The notes under the pieces: model-generated
The model's database searches: none
Seen by the model: the letters and a program-made list of their open reading frames with translations, nothing else
Told to the model about the DNA's origin: nothing
Position numbers and translations under genes: made by a program
Part shown: positions 26,544 to 34,713 of the stretch, piece by piece
Layout: the number at the start of each line of letters is the position of its first letter
Position numbering within the stretch: position 1 is the stretch's first letter
Assembly (NCBI GenBank): GCA_038396585.1
Contig: CP121691.1
Span: 1,674,001-1,738,000 of the forward strand
Source: Vallitaleaceae bacterium 9-2
GTDB taxonomy: Bacteria > Bacillota > Clostridia > Lachnospirales > Vallitaleaceae
DNA length: 64,000 nucleotides
Direction: 5' to 3'

Positions 26544-26900
26544 ATGGTTGGAAATATGGAAAATGCGCTTGGAAAAGTAGTTATTGAAAATGAAGTTCTT
26601 GCAAAAGTTGCTGGATTATCCGCAATTGAATGTTATGGCGTTGTTGGAATGGCTATGGTCAATTTTACTACAGGACTAACAAGATTACTTAAACGTGAGA
26701 GTCTTACCAAAGGAATTGACTTACAGGTTAATGAGAATATAATCTCAATAGAATTACATATCATTATTGAATATGGCGTAAATATTAAAGCTGTAACTGA
26801 TAGTCTAATCAGCACGGTAAAATATAAAGTCGAAACGTTCTCAGGTATGGAGGTTGATAAAATCGATGTGTTTGTGGAAGGTGTTCGCGTAGACGAATAA
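26544..26900 (+). CDS. Asp23/Gls24-family protein (YloU-like)
   Basis: Small envelope-stress-type protein of 118 residues. It has the Asp23 core VIENEVLAKVAGLSAIECYGVVGM and a C-terminal VDKIDVFVEGVRV. The molecular function of the family is not firmly known; some members anchor to the membrane and respond to alkaline or cell-wall stress. It is the yloU position, directly before the DAK-domain gene. AAGGAGG precedes the ATG with 6-base spacing. Confidence 0.93.
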   Translation: MVGNMENALGKVVIENEVLAKVAGLSAIECYGVVGMAMVNFTTGLTRLLKRESLTKGIDLQVNENIISIELHIIIEYGVNIKAVTDSLISTVKYKVETFSGMEVDKIDVFVEGVRVDE

Positions 26901-26921
26901 TAACTTGAAGGAGGAAGACCA

Positions 26922-28610
26922 GTGACTTTAGAGACAATTAATTCGAACGTAATTAAAAATATGTTCATAGCTGGTGCTAAATATTTAGAATCAAAAAAGA
27001 AATATGTGGATGAGTTAAATGTTTTCCCTGTACCTGATGGGGATACAGGAACCAATATGACATTAACAATTTTAGCTGCAGCAAAGGAAGTGGATAAAGC
27101 TGAAGGTTCAGATATGGCAGCAATTGCCAAGGCAATTTCATCTGGATCCCTTCGAGGTGCTCGTGGAAATTCAGGGGTTATCTTATCACAGCTTCTACGC
27201 GGGTTCTCAAAAGAAATCAGTGGACATGAAGAACTGGATACTATTATCCTTGCAAATGCCATGGAAAAAGGTGTTCAAACAGCTTATAAAGCTGTTATGA
27301 AGCCCAAAGAAGGGACAATTCTTACCGTAGCCAAAAAAATGGCGGAAAAAGCAGCAGAAGTAGCTGTGGAATCCCAAGATATATTATTCTTATTAGAAGA
27401 AGTTTTTGCCTATGGAAATGAAGTCCTTGAACAAACACCGGATATGCTTCCGGTATTAAAAGAAGCAGGTGTGGTTGATGCAGGGGGACAAGGCCTTATG
27501 TACATTATACAAGGTGGCATGATGGCACTAAAAAATGGAACGGATGTCACGCTTGAATTAGATGATGAAAGTTTATCAGATAATGAAGAGCCAAAAGTTT
27601 CTATTGTTCATGTAGAGAAAGAAATTAAATTTGGGTACTGTACCGAATTTATTATTGATACAGGCGATCGTCATACCCTTGAAGAAAATGAAAAACATGC
27701 CAATGATTTAAAACGGTTTTTAGGAACGATCGGTGATTCGATTGTTTCGGTAGCAGATGAAGATTTAATTAAAATTCATGTGCATACAAACGAACCGGGA
27801 ACAGCAATGCAGCGTGGACTTGTCATTGGTCAATTAATGAATATTAAAGTTGATAATATGCGGTTGCAACATGCTGAACATGTCATTCAAAATGTAGATG
27901 GATATCTAAAAAAAGACGAAGCAAACGTTGAAGCCGTTGTTCAAGAAGAAAAACCTTATGGATTTGTTGTGGTATCTGTCGGGGATGGTATGAACACGAT
28001 TTTTAAAAGCCTTGGAGCGGATTACGTTGTCACAGGTGGTCAAACGATGAATCCAAGTACAGAAGATTTTGTTAAGGCTGTTTCTGAGATTAACTCTAAA
28101 GTCATATATTTGTTGCCAAATAATAAGAATATTATTTTGGCGGCAGCGCAGGTCAACGAATTGGTCGAGGATAAAGAAGTATATGTGATTCCGACAAAGA
28201 CAATACCACAAGGCGTATCAGCACTTATTGCATTTGATACAACAGTTTCGCCTGAGGAAAATGTTGAAGCAATGACACAAATGAGCCGTGATGTAAAAAC
28301 CGGACAAGTGACATTTGCGGTACGAGATACAAGTATTGACTCAAAGCCGATTCAAGCAGGTGATATTTTAGGAATATCAGATAATGGAATTGCAGTGGTT
28401 GATAAAGATATCAAAGCATGTACCTTTGAACTTATAAAGACTATTGTTGACGCATCTAGTGAGCTTGTTACCATCTATTATGGCGAAGAAATTAATGAAG
28501 AGCAAGCAAATGCAGTGGCAGCTTACATAGAAGAGACTTATGAAGATGTAGAAGTTGAAGTGCATTATGGTGGCCAGCCATTATACTATTATGTTATTTC
28601 AGTAGAATAA
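26922..28610 (+). CDS. fakA: DAK2-domain protein, fatty acid kinase FakA-like (YloV)
   Basis: ATP-binding subunit of fatty acid kinase, which phosphorylates fatty acids presented by FakB so that PlsX/PlsY can use them. The N-terminal DAK2 kinase domain (about 8-200) has the metal- and nucleotide-binding NVFPVPDGDTGTNM and GARGNSGVILSQ. A middle part is followed by a C-terminal FakA-specific region. It has 562 residues. The start is a GTG, 8 bases after GGAGG. No fakB is in the window; plsX is 8 kb downstream. The name is given by family and synteny. Confidence 0.88.
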   Translation: MTLETINSNVIKNMFIAGAKYLESKKKYVDELNVFPVPDGDTGTNMTLTILAAAKEVDKAEGSDMAAIAKAISSGSLRGARGNSGVILSQLLRGFSKEISGHEELDTIILANAMEKGVQTAYKAVMKPKEGTILTVAKKMAEKAAEVAVESQDILFLLEEVFAYGNEVLEQTPDMLPVLKEAGVVDAGGQGLMYIIQGGMMALKNGTDVTLELDDESLSDNEEPKVSIVHVEKEIKFGYCTEFIIDTGDRHTLEENEKHANDLKRFLGTIGDSIVSVADEDLIKIHVHTNEPGTAMQRGLVIGQLMNIKVDNMRLQHAEHVIQNVDGYLKKDEANVEAVVQEEKPYGFVVVSVGDGMNTIFKSLGADYVVTGGQTMNPSTEDFVKAVSEINSKVIYLLPNNKNIILAAAQVNELVEDKEVYVIPTKTIPQGVSALIAFDTTVSPEENVEAMTQMSRDVKTGQVTFAVRDTSIDSKPIQAGDILGISDNGIAVVDKDIKACTFELIKTIVDASSELVTIYYGEEINEEQANAVAAYIEETYEDVEVEVHYGGQPLYYYVISVE

Positions 28611-28638
28611 CAGTATATAAATGTTGATGAATGTTATT

Positions 28639-28667
28639 AAAATAGGTTGCCGATGGCAACCTATTTT
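28639..28667 (+). terminator. Rho-independent terminator after fakA
   Basis: Perfect 13-bp stem AAAATAGGTTGCC with GGCAACCTATTTT around GAT, with the T-run in the 3' arm. It separates fakA from recG, 44 bases before the recG start. Confidence 0.85.
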
Positions 28668-28710
28668 GTAGTATAGGATAGTTGAAAGATAGACAAAAAA
28701 GGTGATTATA

Positions 28711-30744
28711 ATGAATTTGCTTCTCAATGATGTTGAGACATTAAAAAAAGTAGGACCAAAATCTAAGCAAGCACTTAATCGCATGGGCATTTATCGGGTA
28801 TCGGATTTAATTCACTATTATCCTAGAGATTATGAGGTTGTTGAAGGAATAAGAGCCATTGCATCACTTCAGCCAGAGGAAACTTGCTATGTAGAAGGGA
28901 CTATAACATCGTCTGTTACACTTTCAAGGTTTAACGGACGAGTGATGGTGCGTTTTACCCTTAGTGATAGTACAGGGCGCATTCAAGTGATGTTTTTTAA
29001 TCAACCCTATATAAAAAAAGTGTTACATCAAGATGAACGGGTGATTTTAAAAGGGAAATATGTCATCAAGAATAATCGTAGGATGATAACAAATCCAAAA
29101 ATAATCAAACCAGAAGAATTTGAGCAATTATCTAAACTTAAGCTTAAACCGATTTATCCATTGTCAAAAGAAGTTAAACTAAAGCAACTTACAGGTTATG
29201 TGAATCAATCCCTTGAAATCATGAAACATCAGATTACAGATTATCTTAAAGAGGATATTCGCGAAAAATACCAGCTGGCAGCACTCGATTTTGCCTATGA
29301 AAAGATTCATTATCCAGTAGATGATAATAATTTAAAGATTGCAAAACGGCGGCTGGCCTTTGATGAGTTTTTTTTGTTTCAAGTGGCGATGCGTCGGGTA
29401 CGCGAGAAAGTCAAAAAACAAAATAATGCATTTAAAATAAAGAAAAATCGAGAAATAGATCGCTTCATATCAGACCTTCCTTTTCGATTGACAGATGTCC
29501 AGAAAAAAGCATTGAATGATGTATTTGAAGACATGGATGGTCATGCGACGATGGTTCGACTCATTCAAGGGGATGTAGGAAGTGGAAAGACGATTATTGC
29601 AACTATTAGTATGCTAAATACAGTGCTTAGTGGCTATCAATGTGCAATGATGGCGCCGACAGAAGTTTTAGCAAAGCAACATTATCATAGTTTATCAAAT
29701 CAACTTGCGGCTTTTGGGGTTACAGTGGGGCTGTTGACAGGCAGTATGACAAAAAAGCAAAAAGAAAATATGTCTCAACAAATTAAAGAGGCAAGTATAG
29801 ATATTGTTATCGGAACACATGCACTGATTCAGGAACATGTAGAGTTTAATGCACTTGCATTAGTGATTACAGATGAACAGCATCGTTTTGGCGTTATGCA
29901 AAGAGAAGCTTTGGTTAATAAAGGAAGGTATCCCCACACATTAGTCATGAGTGCAACACCGATTCCAAGGACATTAGCCCTCATTGTTTATGGCGACTTG
30001 GACATAAGTATTGTTGATGAACTGCCAGCTGGACGTAAAAAAATAGATACGTTTTTGGTGCCGTCTTCTTATCGTGAACGTATATTTAACTTTGCACTTA
30101 AAGAAGTTCGGGCAGGACGAAATGTATATTTTGTTTGTCCGATGGTGGAAGAAAATGAAGAGATGCCTTTGGCTAATGTTGAGAATTATATAGAGACGCT
30201 TAAAGAATTTATGCCAGAGGATATTCAAATTGGCATGCTCCATGGACGGATGAAAGCTAAAGAAAAAAATAAAATTATGGATGATTTTTTGAGCTATTCT
30301 ACACAAGTATTAGTATCCACAACTGTCATAGAGGTGGGCGTTAATGTTCCAAATGCAACATTAATGATTATTGAAAATGCAGAACGCTTTGGTCTGGCTC
30401 AACTTCATCAGCTTCGAGGACGGGTTGGGCGATCAGATTTACAATCCTATTGTGTGCTGATATCCGATACGCAATCGAAAGAGACGAAGAAGAAATTGTC
30501 ATTCTTAAGAGATCATGAGGATGGATTTGAGCTGGCAGAATATGATTTGAAAACTCGTGGACCGGGACAGATTTTTGGTTTCGCTCAATCAGGGGTTCCA
30601 TTTTTTAGGCTGGCAAATCTCTATGATGATAAAGAACTCCTAGAAATTACACAAGCATTGGTTGAAGAAATAGAGGTTGACAGAGCGATAGATGAACAGT
30701 TAGAATTATTTTATTATAAATTTGAAGGGAATATCGGGATATAA
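28711..30744 (+). CDS. recG: ATP-dependent DNA helicase RecG
   Basis: Branch-migration helicase acting on stalled forks and recombination junctions. The N-terminal wedge domain (about 60-160) contains the OB fold. Helicase motifs are GDVGSGKT (Walker A, near 288), DEQHRFG (motif II), MSATPIPRT (motif III) and the QLRGRVGRS motif VI. It has 677 residues from the ATG at 28711, which follows AAAAGGTGA by 6 bases; the GTG at 28702 lies inside that site. It has no visible promoter of its own between the terminator and the start. Confidence 0.96.
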   Translation: MNLLLNDVETLKKVGPKSKQALNRMGIYRVSDLIHYYPRDYEVVEGIRAIASLQPEETCYVEGTITSSVTLSRFNGRVMVRFTLSDSTGRIQVMFFNQPYIKKVLHQDERVILKGKYVIKNNRRMITNPKIIKPEEFEQLSKLKLKPIYPLSKEVKLKQLTGYVNQSLEIMKHQITDYLKEDIREKYQLAALDFAYEKIHYPVDDNNLKIAKRRLAFDEFFLFQVAMRRVREKVKKQNNAFKIKKNREIDRFISDLPFRLTDVQKKALNDVFEDMDGHATMVRLIQGDVGSGKTIIATISMLNTVLSGYQCAMMAPTEVLAKQHYHSLSNQLAAFGVTVGLLTGSMTKKQKENMSQQIKEASIDIVIGTHALIQEHVEFNALALVITDEQHRFGVMQREALVNKGRYPHTLVMSATPIPRTLALIVYGDLDISIVDELPAGRKKIDTFLVPSSYRERIFNFALKEVRAGRNVYFVCPMVEENEEMPLANVENYIETLKEFMPEDIQIGMLHGRMKAKEKNKIMDDFLSYSTQVLVSTTVIEVGVNVPNATLMIIENAERFGLAQLHQLRGRVGRSDLQSYCVLISDTQSKETKKKLSFLRDHEDGFELAEYDLKTRGPGQIFGFAQSGVPFFRLANLYDDKELLEITQALVEEIEVDRAIDEQLELFYYKFEGNIGI

Positions 30745-30753
30745 GGAGATGTT

Positions 30754-31320
30754 ATGCGAGTAATTGCAGGAAGTGCCAAAAGATTGTTATTAGAATCACC
30801 ACCACAAGGGGTTCGACCGACAACAGATAGGACAAAAGAAACGCTGTTTAATATTATTAATTATAGACTTTTTGATGCATATGTTCTTGATTTGTTTTCT
30901 GGAAGTGGTGCATTAGGCATTGAATCATTAAGTCGGGGTGCCAACAGTTGCGTCTTTAATGATATGAATAATAGTTCCATTGAAATTATAAAAAAAAATT
31001 TAAATCATACAAAACTTATTGAAAAAGCAAGGATTATAAAGTATGATTATGTTAGTGCACTTAATGCATTACATCAACAAGGAGACTGTTTTGATCTTAT
31101 CTTTATTGATCCTCCATATAATCAAGGATATGAGATGGAGGCGTTAAAACAGATTGATATGCTAAAGTTGATACGTAATCAAGGGCTGATTATTGTTGAA
31201 AGTTCTATAGAAACAGAACTTGATGATAAATCTTTCACGAATTTAGAGATAGTACGTGAAAAAACATATCGTACAAATAAGTTCACATTTATAGAGTATA
31301 AGAAAGGTGAAATAGAATGA
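30754..31320 (+). CDS. rsmD: 16S rRNA (guanine-966-N2)-methyltransferase RsmD
   Basis: Methylates G966 of 16S rRNA. It starts with MRVIAGSAKR, followed by RPTTDRTKETLFNI, the SAM site LDLFSGSGALGIE and the catalytic DPPY near 120. It has 188 residues. AAGGAG precedes the ATG. It overlaps coaD by 4 bases (ATGA), a very common arrangement in bacteria. Confidence 0.96.
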   Translation: MRVIAGSAKRLLLESPPQGVRPTTDRTKETLFNIINYRLFDAYVLDLFSGSGALGIESLSRGANSCVFNDMNNSSIEIIKKNLNHTKLIEKARIIKYDYVSALNALHQQGDCFDLIFIDPPYNQGYEMEALKQIDMLKLIRNQGLIIVESSIETELDDKSFTNLEIVREKTYRTNKFTFIEYKKGEIE

Positions 31321-31799
31321 AAATAGGTGTATATCCCGGGAGCTTTGATCCGACTACAAATGGACATATGGATATAATCGAACGCGCGTCAAAGTTAGTG
31401 GACCTGTTAATCGTTGGTGTATTAAATAATCCGGATAAAACACCTTATCTTGATGTGGATCAACGTGTTTCGTTATTAGAGGATTTAACCAAAGATTTGG
31501 ATAATGTAAAGATTGAGCCGTTTACAGGATTGCTTGTTAATTTTGTAAAACAAAAAAATGCGCAAATGATTTTTAGAGGTTTTCGTGCGATTTCGGACTT
31601 CGAATATGAATTGCAATTAGCTCAAACAAATCACATGCTAGATGAAACAATCGAAACTGTTTTTTTAGTTTCGAGAACAGAATATGCGTATATTAGTTCA
31701 AGTATGGTAAAACAGTTGATTCAATTTGGAGGCGATATTTCTCGCATGGTTCCCAAAGAAACTGAGTATGTGCTGCTAGAATCAATTAAGAAGCAATGA
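31317..31799 (+). CDS. coaD: Phosphopantetheine adenylyltransferase
   Basis: Fourth step of coenzyme A synthesis: adenylates 4'-phosphopantetheine. The nucleotidyltransferase fold shows YPGSFDPTTNGH (residues 6-17, with the TxGH-type motif), FRGFRAISDFEYE near 86-98 and the C-terminal YISSSMVK. It has 160 residues, the standard length. The start codon overlaps the rsmD stop. Confidence 0.97.
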   Translation: MKIGVYPGSFDPTTNGHMDIIERASKLVDLLIVGVLNNPDKTPYLDVDQRVSLLEDLTKDLDNVKIEPFTGLLVNFVKQKNAQMIFRGFRAISDFEYELQLAQTNHMLDETIETVFLVSRTEYAYISSSMVKQLIQFGGDISRMVPKETEYVLLESIKKQ

Positions 31800-31812
31800 C
31801 AGGAGGGGTAAT

Positions 31813-32319
31813 ATGGATTCGATAATGTTGTTATTAGATGAGATGGAAGGTTACCTGCAAGAATGTAATAATTTGCCTTTTTCCAGTAAAGTTGTCGTAA
31901 ATATGGAAGTGTTATACGAATTTATGGCAGACCTTCGAATGAAGTTGCCGGAAGAAATTAAACGTTCAAAGCGTCTGATTGAAGAGAAAGATAAAATAAT
32001 TGGAGAGGCAGAATCCGTGGCAACAGGAATCGTTGAAGAGGCTAAAAATCAAGCAGAAAGAATGCTTGATGAACATGAAATACGTCGACAGGCAATTAAA
32101 GAGGCAGAAGCTATGTTGGCCCAAACAAAACAAACGGCAAATGAAATAACAGAAAGCGCATATGAATATGTGGATGCAATATTAGCGCAAAGTCAGCAAG
32201 TTATTCAAGATATGCTGCAAAATAGTGAACAGCAATTTGCATCATATGATCAGTATATGCGCGATCAGCTTGAGGTTATTCATAACAACCGAAGTGAACT
32301 AAAAATCTCAGATAAATGA
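31813..32319 (+). CDS. Coiled-coil protein of unknown function between coaD and tmcAL
   Basis: Not assigned to a characterised family. The 168-residue protein is highly charged, with an acidic N-terminal helical part (DEMEGYLQECNNLPF), then a long Ala/Glu/Gln-rich helix from about residue 50 to 150. It resembles the b/E-subunit stator helices of rotary ATPases, hence names such as 'ATPase' for similar clostridial proteins. I see no membrane segment, signal peptide or nucleotide-binding motif. AGGAGG precedes the ATG. It lies 13 bases after coaD in the same unit, and its position between coaD and tmcAL suggests a conserved clostridial neighbour, but function is open. Confidence 0.7.
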   Translation: MDSIMLLLDEMEGYLQECNNLPFSSKVVVNMEVLYEFMADLRMKLPEEIKRSKRLIEEKDKIIGEAESVATGIVEEAKNQAERMLDEHEIRRQAIKEAEAMLAQTKQTANEITESAYEYVDAILAQSQQVIQDMLQNSEQQFASYDQYMRDQLEVIHNNRSELKISDK

Positions 32320-32326
32320 GAAAAGA

Positions 32327-33544
32327 CTATAGAATGATTATTGGTTGAGAATAGTCATTCTTTTTTATATGATTGCTTTTTTGAAGAAGGAGTTCATTGT
32401 AGAGGTTAGTAAACTTCACCTCATCATGCAGCATTTTTTTACCATCTGCTAGGAGCTGTTTTTGATGATCGGCTACGTTAGTGATTAATGGTAGACGAGC
32501 ATTGTTTTTTAGTAAAGCAAGTACAGGAGAGGCCGATTTTTTAAAGCCAAGAATTTTTATATAATGATGTAACTGAGTGTTGTTTTCTTGGATATTTGTC
32601 GTGGTTATATTTAAAAATTGATGTAACAAAGCACGTTGTATCGTTGTCTTAGTGTAGTTTTTGGATTGGGCAGCATCAATAAAGTGTGCATAGTTTTCGG
32701 ATTGAAGCATGATTTTTTGGAGACGATTGTTAAGCTCAACAGGAAAGTCGTAAATATTTTCTACACTAGGGTTATTTATCGTTAGCAAATAACGATAATA
32801 GGGGAAATAATCTTCTGGATATATTGAAAAAACTGAATGACCGAGCGCATCAAGTAAATAGTCAAAACATGGAAGCGGTATAGTTGCATCAACAGCATTT
32901 GGGTTATCCTTTAATGCTAGGCGAATGGCCGTCGCAGAAGCGTAGGTTGACTGAAGTTTGGTTTCAAGGTAGGATGAACCTACACGTTTAAGTGTAAAGG
33001 GCGCTATTGAGGAATCGGATTGGAGTAAAGCCTTTAAGTATTCAATAGCTAAAATATTATTGGACCCTTTTAATAGCGTCTCATACTCTGGATAAAGGGT
33101 TGAAGTGGCTAGGCTTCTTGCTTTTGGGAAAGAAAAACCTTTTTTTAAATTGGCTTTTAGATGGTGCTGAAAATGAGGTGATTCATTTAAATAAAGCTGA
33201 GCCAGTGTAGTGAGTGGGTTTATATCTCCGTGTTCACTTCCAAAACTTAAGTAGTCAATGATATTTAATTGGTTGAGCAAATCAACTGCACCTTTTGCAA
33301 AAAGCTCGGCAGAGGCAGTCGAGTAAAGGGTCGGAAGCTCGATAACGACATCGACACCCCCAAGCAGGGCTAAACGCGTACGTGTCCACTTATCAAAAAT
33401 AGCGGGTTCTCCACGTTGTACATAGTTACCGCTCATAATGGCAACGACAAAATCAACACCTAGCGTTTCCTTCGTACTACGGATTTGATACGCATGTCCA
33501 TTGTGAAATGGATTATATTCTGAGATAATTGCAGCAATTTTCAT
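32327..33544 (-). CDS. tmcAL: tRNA(Met) cytidine acetate ligase TmcAL
   Basis: Acetylates the wobble cytidine of elongator tRNA-Met using free acetate and ATP. The nucleotidyltransferase-like N-terminus shows AAIISEYNPFHNGH (residues 4-17), SGNYVQRGEPA near 38, and KWTRTRLALLGGVDVVIELP near 52-71. It has 405 residues, in the family range (formerly YlbM). AGGAGG precedes the ATG on the minus strand. It is divergent from pta-ackA, the enzymes that make or use acetate. The last codons overlap the terminator of the coaD unit. Confidence 0.94.
   Translation of the reverse strand: MKIAAIISEYNPFHNGHAYQIRSTKETLGVDFVVAIMSGNYVQRGEPAIFDKWTRTRLALLGGVDVVIELPTLYSTASAELFAKGAVDLLNQLNIIDYLSFGSEHGDINPLTTLAQLYLNESPHFQHHLKANLKKGFSFPKARSLATSTLYPEYETLLKGSNNILAIEYLKALLQSDSSIAPFTLKRVGSSYLETKLQSTYASATAIRLALKDNPNAVDATIPLPCFDYLLDALGHSVFSIYPEDYFPYYRYLLTINNPSVENIYDFPVELNNRLQKIMLQSENYAHFIDAAQSKNYTKTTIQRALLHQFLNITTTNIQENNTQLHHYIKILGFKKSASPVLALLKNNARLPLITNVADHQKQLLADGKKMLHDEVKFTNLYNELLLQKSNHIKKNDYSQPIIIL
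32331..32366 (+). terminator. Terminator of the coaD unit, embedded in the tmcAL 3' end
   Basis: 11-bp stem with one G-T pair (32331-32341 with 32351-32361) around a 9-base loop, followed by TTTTTT. It lies within the last codons of the convergent tmcAL gene. Confidence 0.75.
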
Positions 33545-33568
33545 GGTTTGACCTCCTGTATTTACTTA

Positions 33569-33597
33569 ATACTATCGGTTTCAATGAGAAAGTGCAA
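33569..33597 (-). promoter_or_regulatory. tmcAL promoter with a cre-like sequence
   Basis: On the minus strand TTGCAC, a 17-base spacer and TAGTAT. Positions 33570-33583 read TGAAACCGATAGTA on the minus strand, matching 12 of 14 positions of the catabolite-control (cre) consensus TGWAANCGNTNWCA and overlapping the -10 element. Binding by CcpA is an inference. Confidence 0.5.
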
Positions 33598-33627
33598 TAA
33601 GGAATCTAAAAAAAAAGCAAAAAGATA

Positions 33628-33656
33628 TTGTATACAATGAACAATTTGTTTATAAT
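33628..33656 (+). promoter_or_regulatory. SigA-type promoter of pta-ackA
   Basis: TTGTAT (33628-33633), a 17-base spacer and a perfect TATAAT (33651-33656). The -35 element is part of the palindrome TTGTATACAA. It lies 43 bases before the GTG start of pta. Confidence 0.8.
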
Positions 33657-33699
33657 GGAGTTGAAGGGTATGATTACATACACGAAAGGAGCAATAAAA

Positions 33700-34701
33700 G
33701 TGAGTTTTATTGAAAGAATTAAAGAAAGAGCAAAAGAAAACATTCAAACAATCGTATTACCTGAGTCACTTGAGTTAAGAACTTTGGAGGCAACAGACCA
33801 AATTCTTAAAGAAAAAATTGCCAAGGTTATTCTTATTGGTAAGGAAAAAGAGATTAAAGAAAAAGCAGGTGATTTAGATATTTCAGGAGCGACAATTATT
33901 GATCCAGATCGATTTGATGAAATGGATGATTACATTGCAACGCTTGTAGAACTTCGAAGCAAAAAAGGAATGACAGCTGAAAAAGCGCAGGAACTATTAA
34001 CTCAAGATCCTTTATATCTTGGTGTAATGATGGTGAAAAAAGGCTTGGCAGGCGGTATGGTTGCAGGTGCTGTTAATTCAACGGCGAACGTATTACGACC
34101 ATCATTACAAATATTAAAAACGGCACCAGGAACAAAACTTGTGTCTGCATTTTTTGTCATGGTCGTTCCAAATTGTGAGTATGGTGCGAACGGTACATTT
34201 ATTTTTGCAGATAGTGGATTGGTACAAAATCCAAACTCAGAAGAATTAGCTTCTATTGCGGGAAGTTCAGCCAAATCTTTTGAAATACTGGTTGAAGAAA
34301 AACCAGTTGTTGGTATGCTTTCACATTCAACAATGGGAAGTGCTAAACACCCAGATGTGGACAAAGTGGTTGAAGCAACACGTCTTGCAAAAGAACAATA
34401 CCCAGACTATGCAATTGATGGAGAGTTCCAATTAGATGCAGCGATTGTTCCAAGTATTGGACAAGCAAAAGCGCCAGGTAATGAAGTGGCGGGTAATGTC
34501 AACGTTCTTGTATTCCCGGACTTGGATTCTGGTAATATTGGATATAAATTAACACAAAGATTAGCTAAGGCAGAAGCATATGGACCTGTAACTCAAGGTA
34601 TTGCAAAGCCTGTTAATGACTTGTCACGAGGATGCAGTTCTGAAGATATTGTAGGAGTCGTTGCAATCACAGCAGTCCAAGCCATTAACCAAAGCATATA
34701 G
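33700..34701 (+). CDS. pta: Phosphate acetyltransferase
   Basis: Converts acetyl-CoA and phosphate to acetyl phosphate and CoA. With ackA it forms the main ATP-yielding acetate route of fermenters. The 333 residues are a single PTA_PTB domain with IVLPES near the N-terminus, GGMVAGAVNSTANVLRPSLQ near 112-131, SHSTMGSAKHPDV near 208 and DGEFQLDAA near 240. I chose the GTG at 33700 because AAAGGAG ends 8 bases before it and the promoter lies just upstream. It is followed 12 bases later by ackA. Confidence 0.96.
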   Translation: MSFIERIKERAKENIQTIVLPESLELRTLEATDQILKEKIAKVILIGKEKEIKEKAGDLDISGATIIDPDRFDEMDDYIATLVELRSKKGMTAEKAQELLTQDPLYLGVMMVKKGLAGGMVAGAVNSTANVLRPSLQILKTAPGTKLVSAFFVMVVPNCEYGANGTFIFADSGLVQNPNSEELASIAGSSAKSFEILVEEKPVVGMLSHSTMGSAKHPDVDKVVEATRLAKEQYPDYAIDGEFQLDAAIVPSIGQAKAPGNEVAGNVNVLVFPDLDSGNIGYKLTQRLAKAEAYGPVTQGIAKPVNDLSRGCSSEDIVGVVAITAVQAINQSI

Positions 34702-34713
34702 AAGGAGTCTATT

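Noticed and set aside
26633-27262. Long minus-strand open frame opposite the asp23-like and fakA genes
   Set aside because: No ribosome site, no family resemblance, and it lies opposite well-conserved genes; it is a shadow of their codon use.
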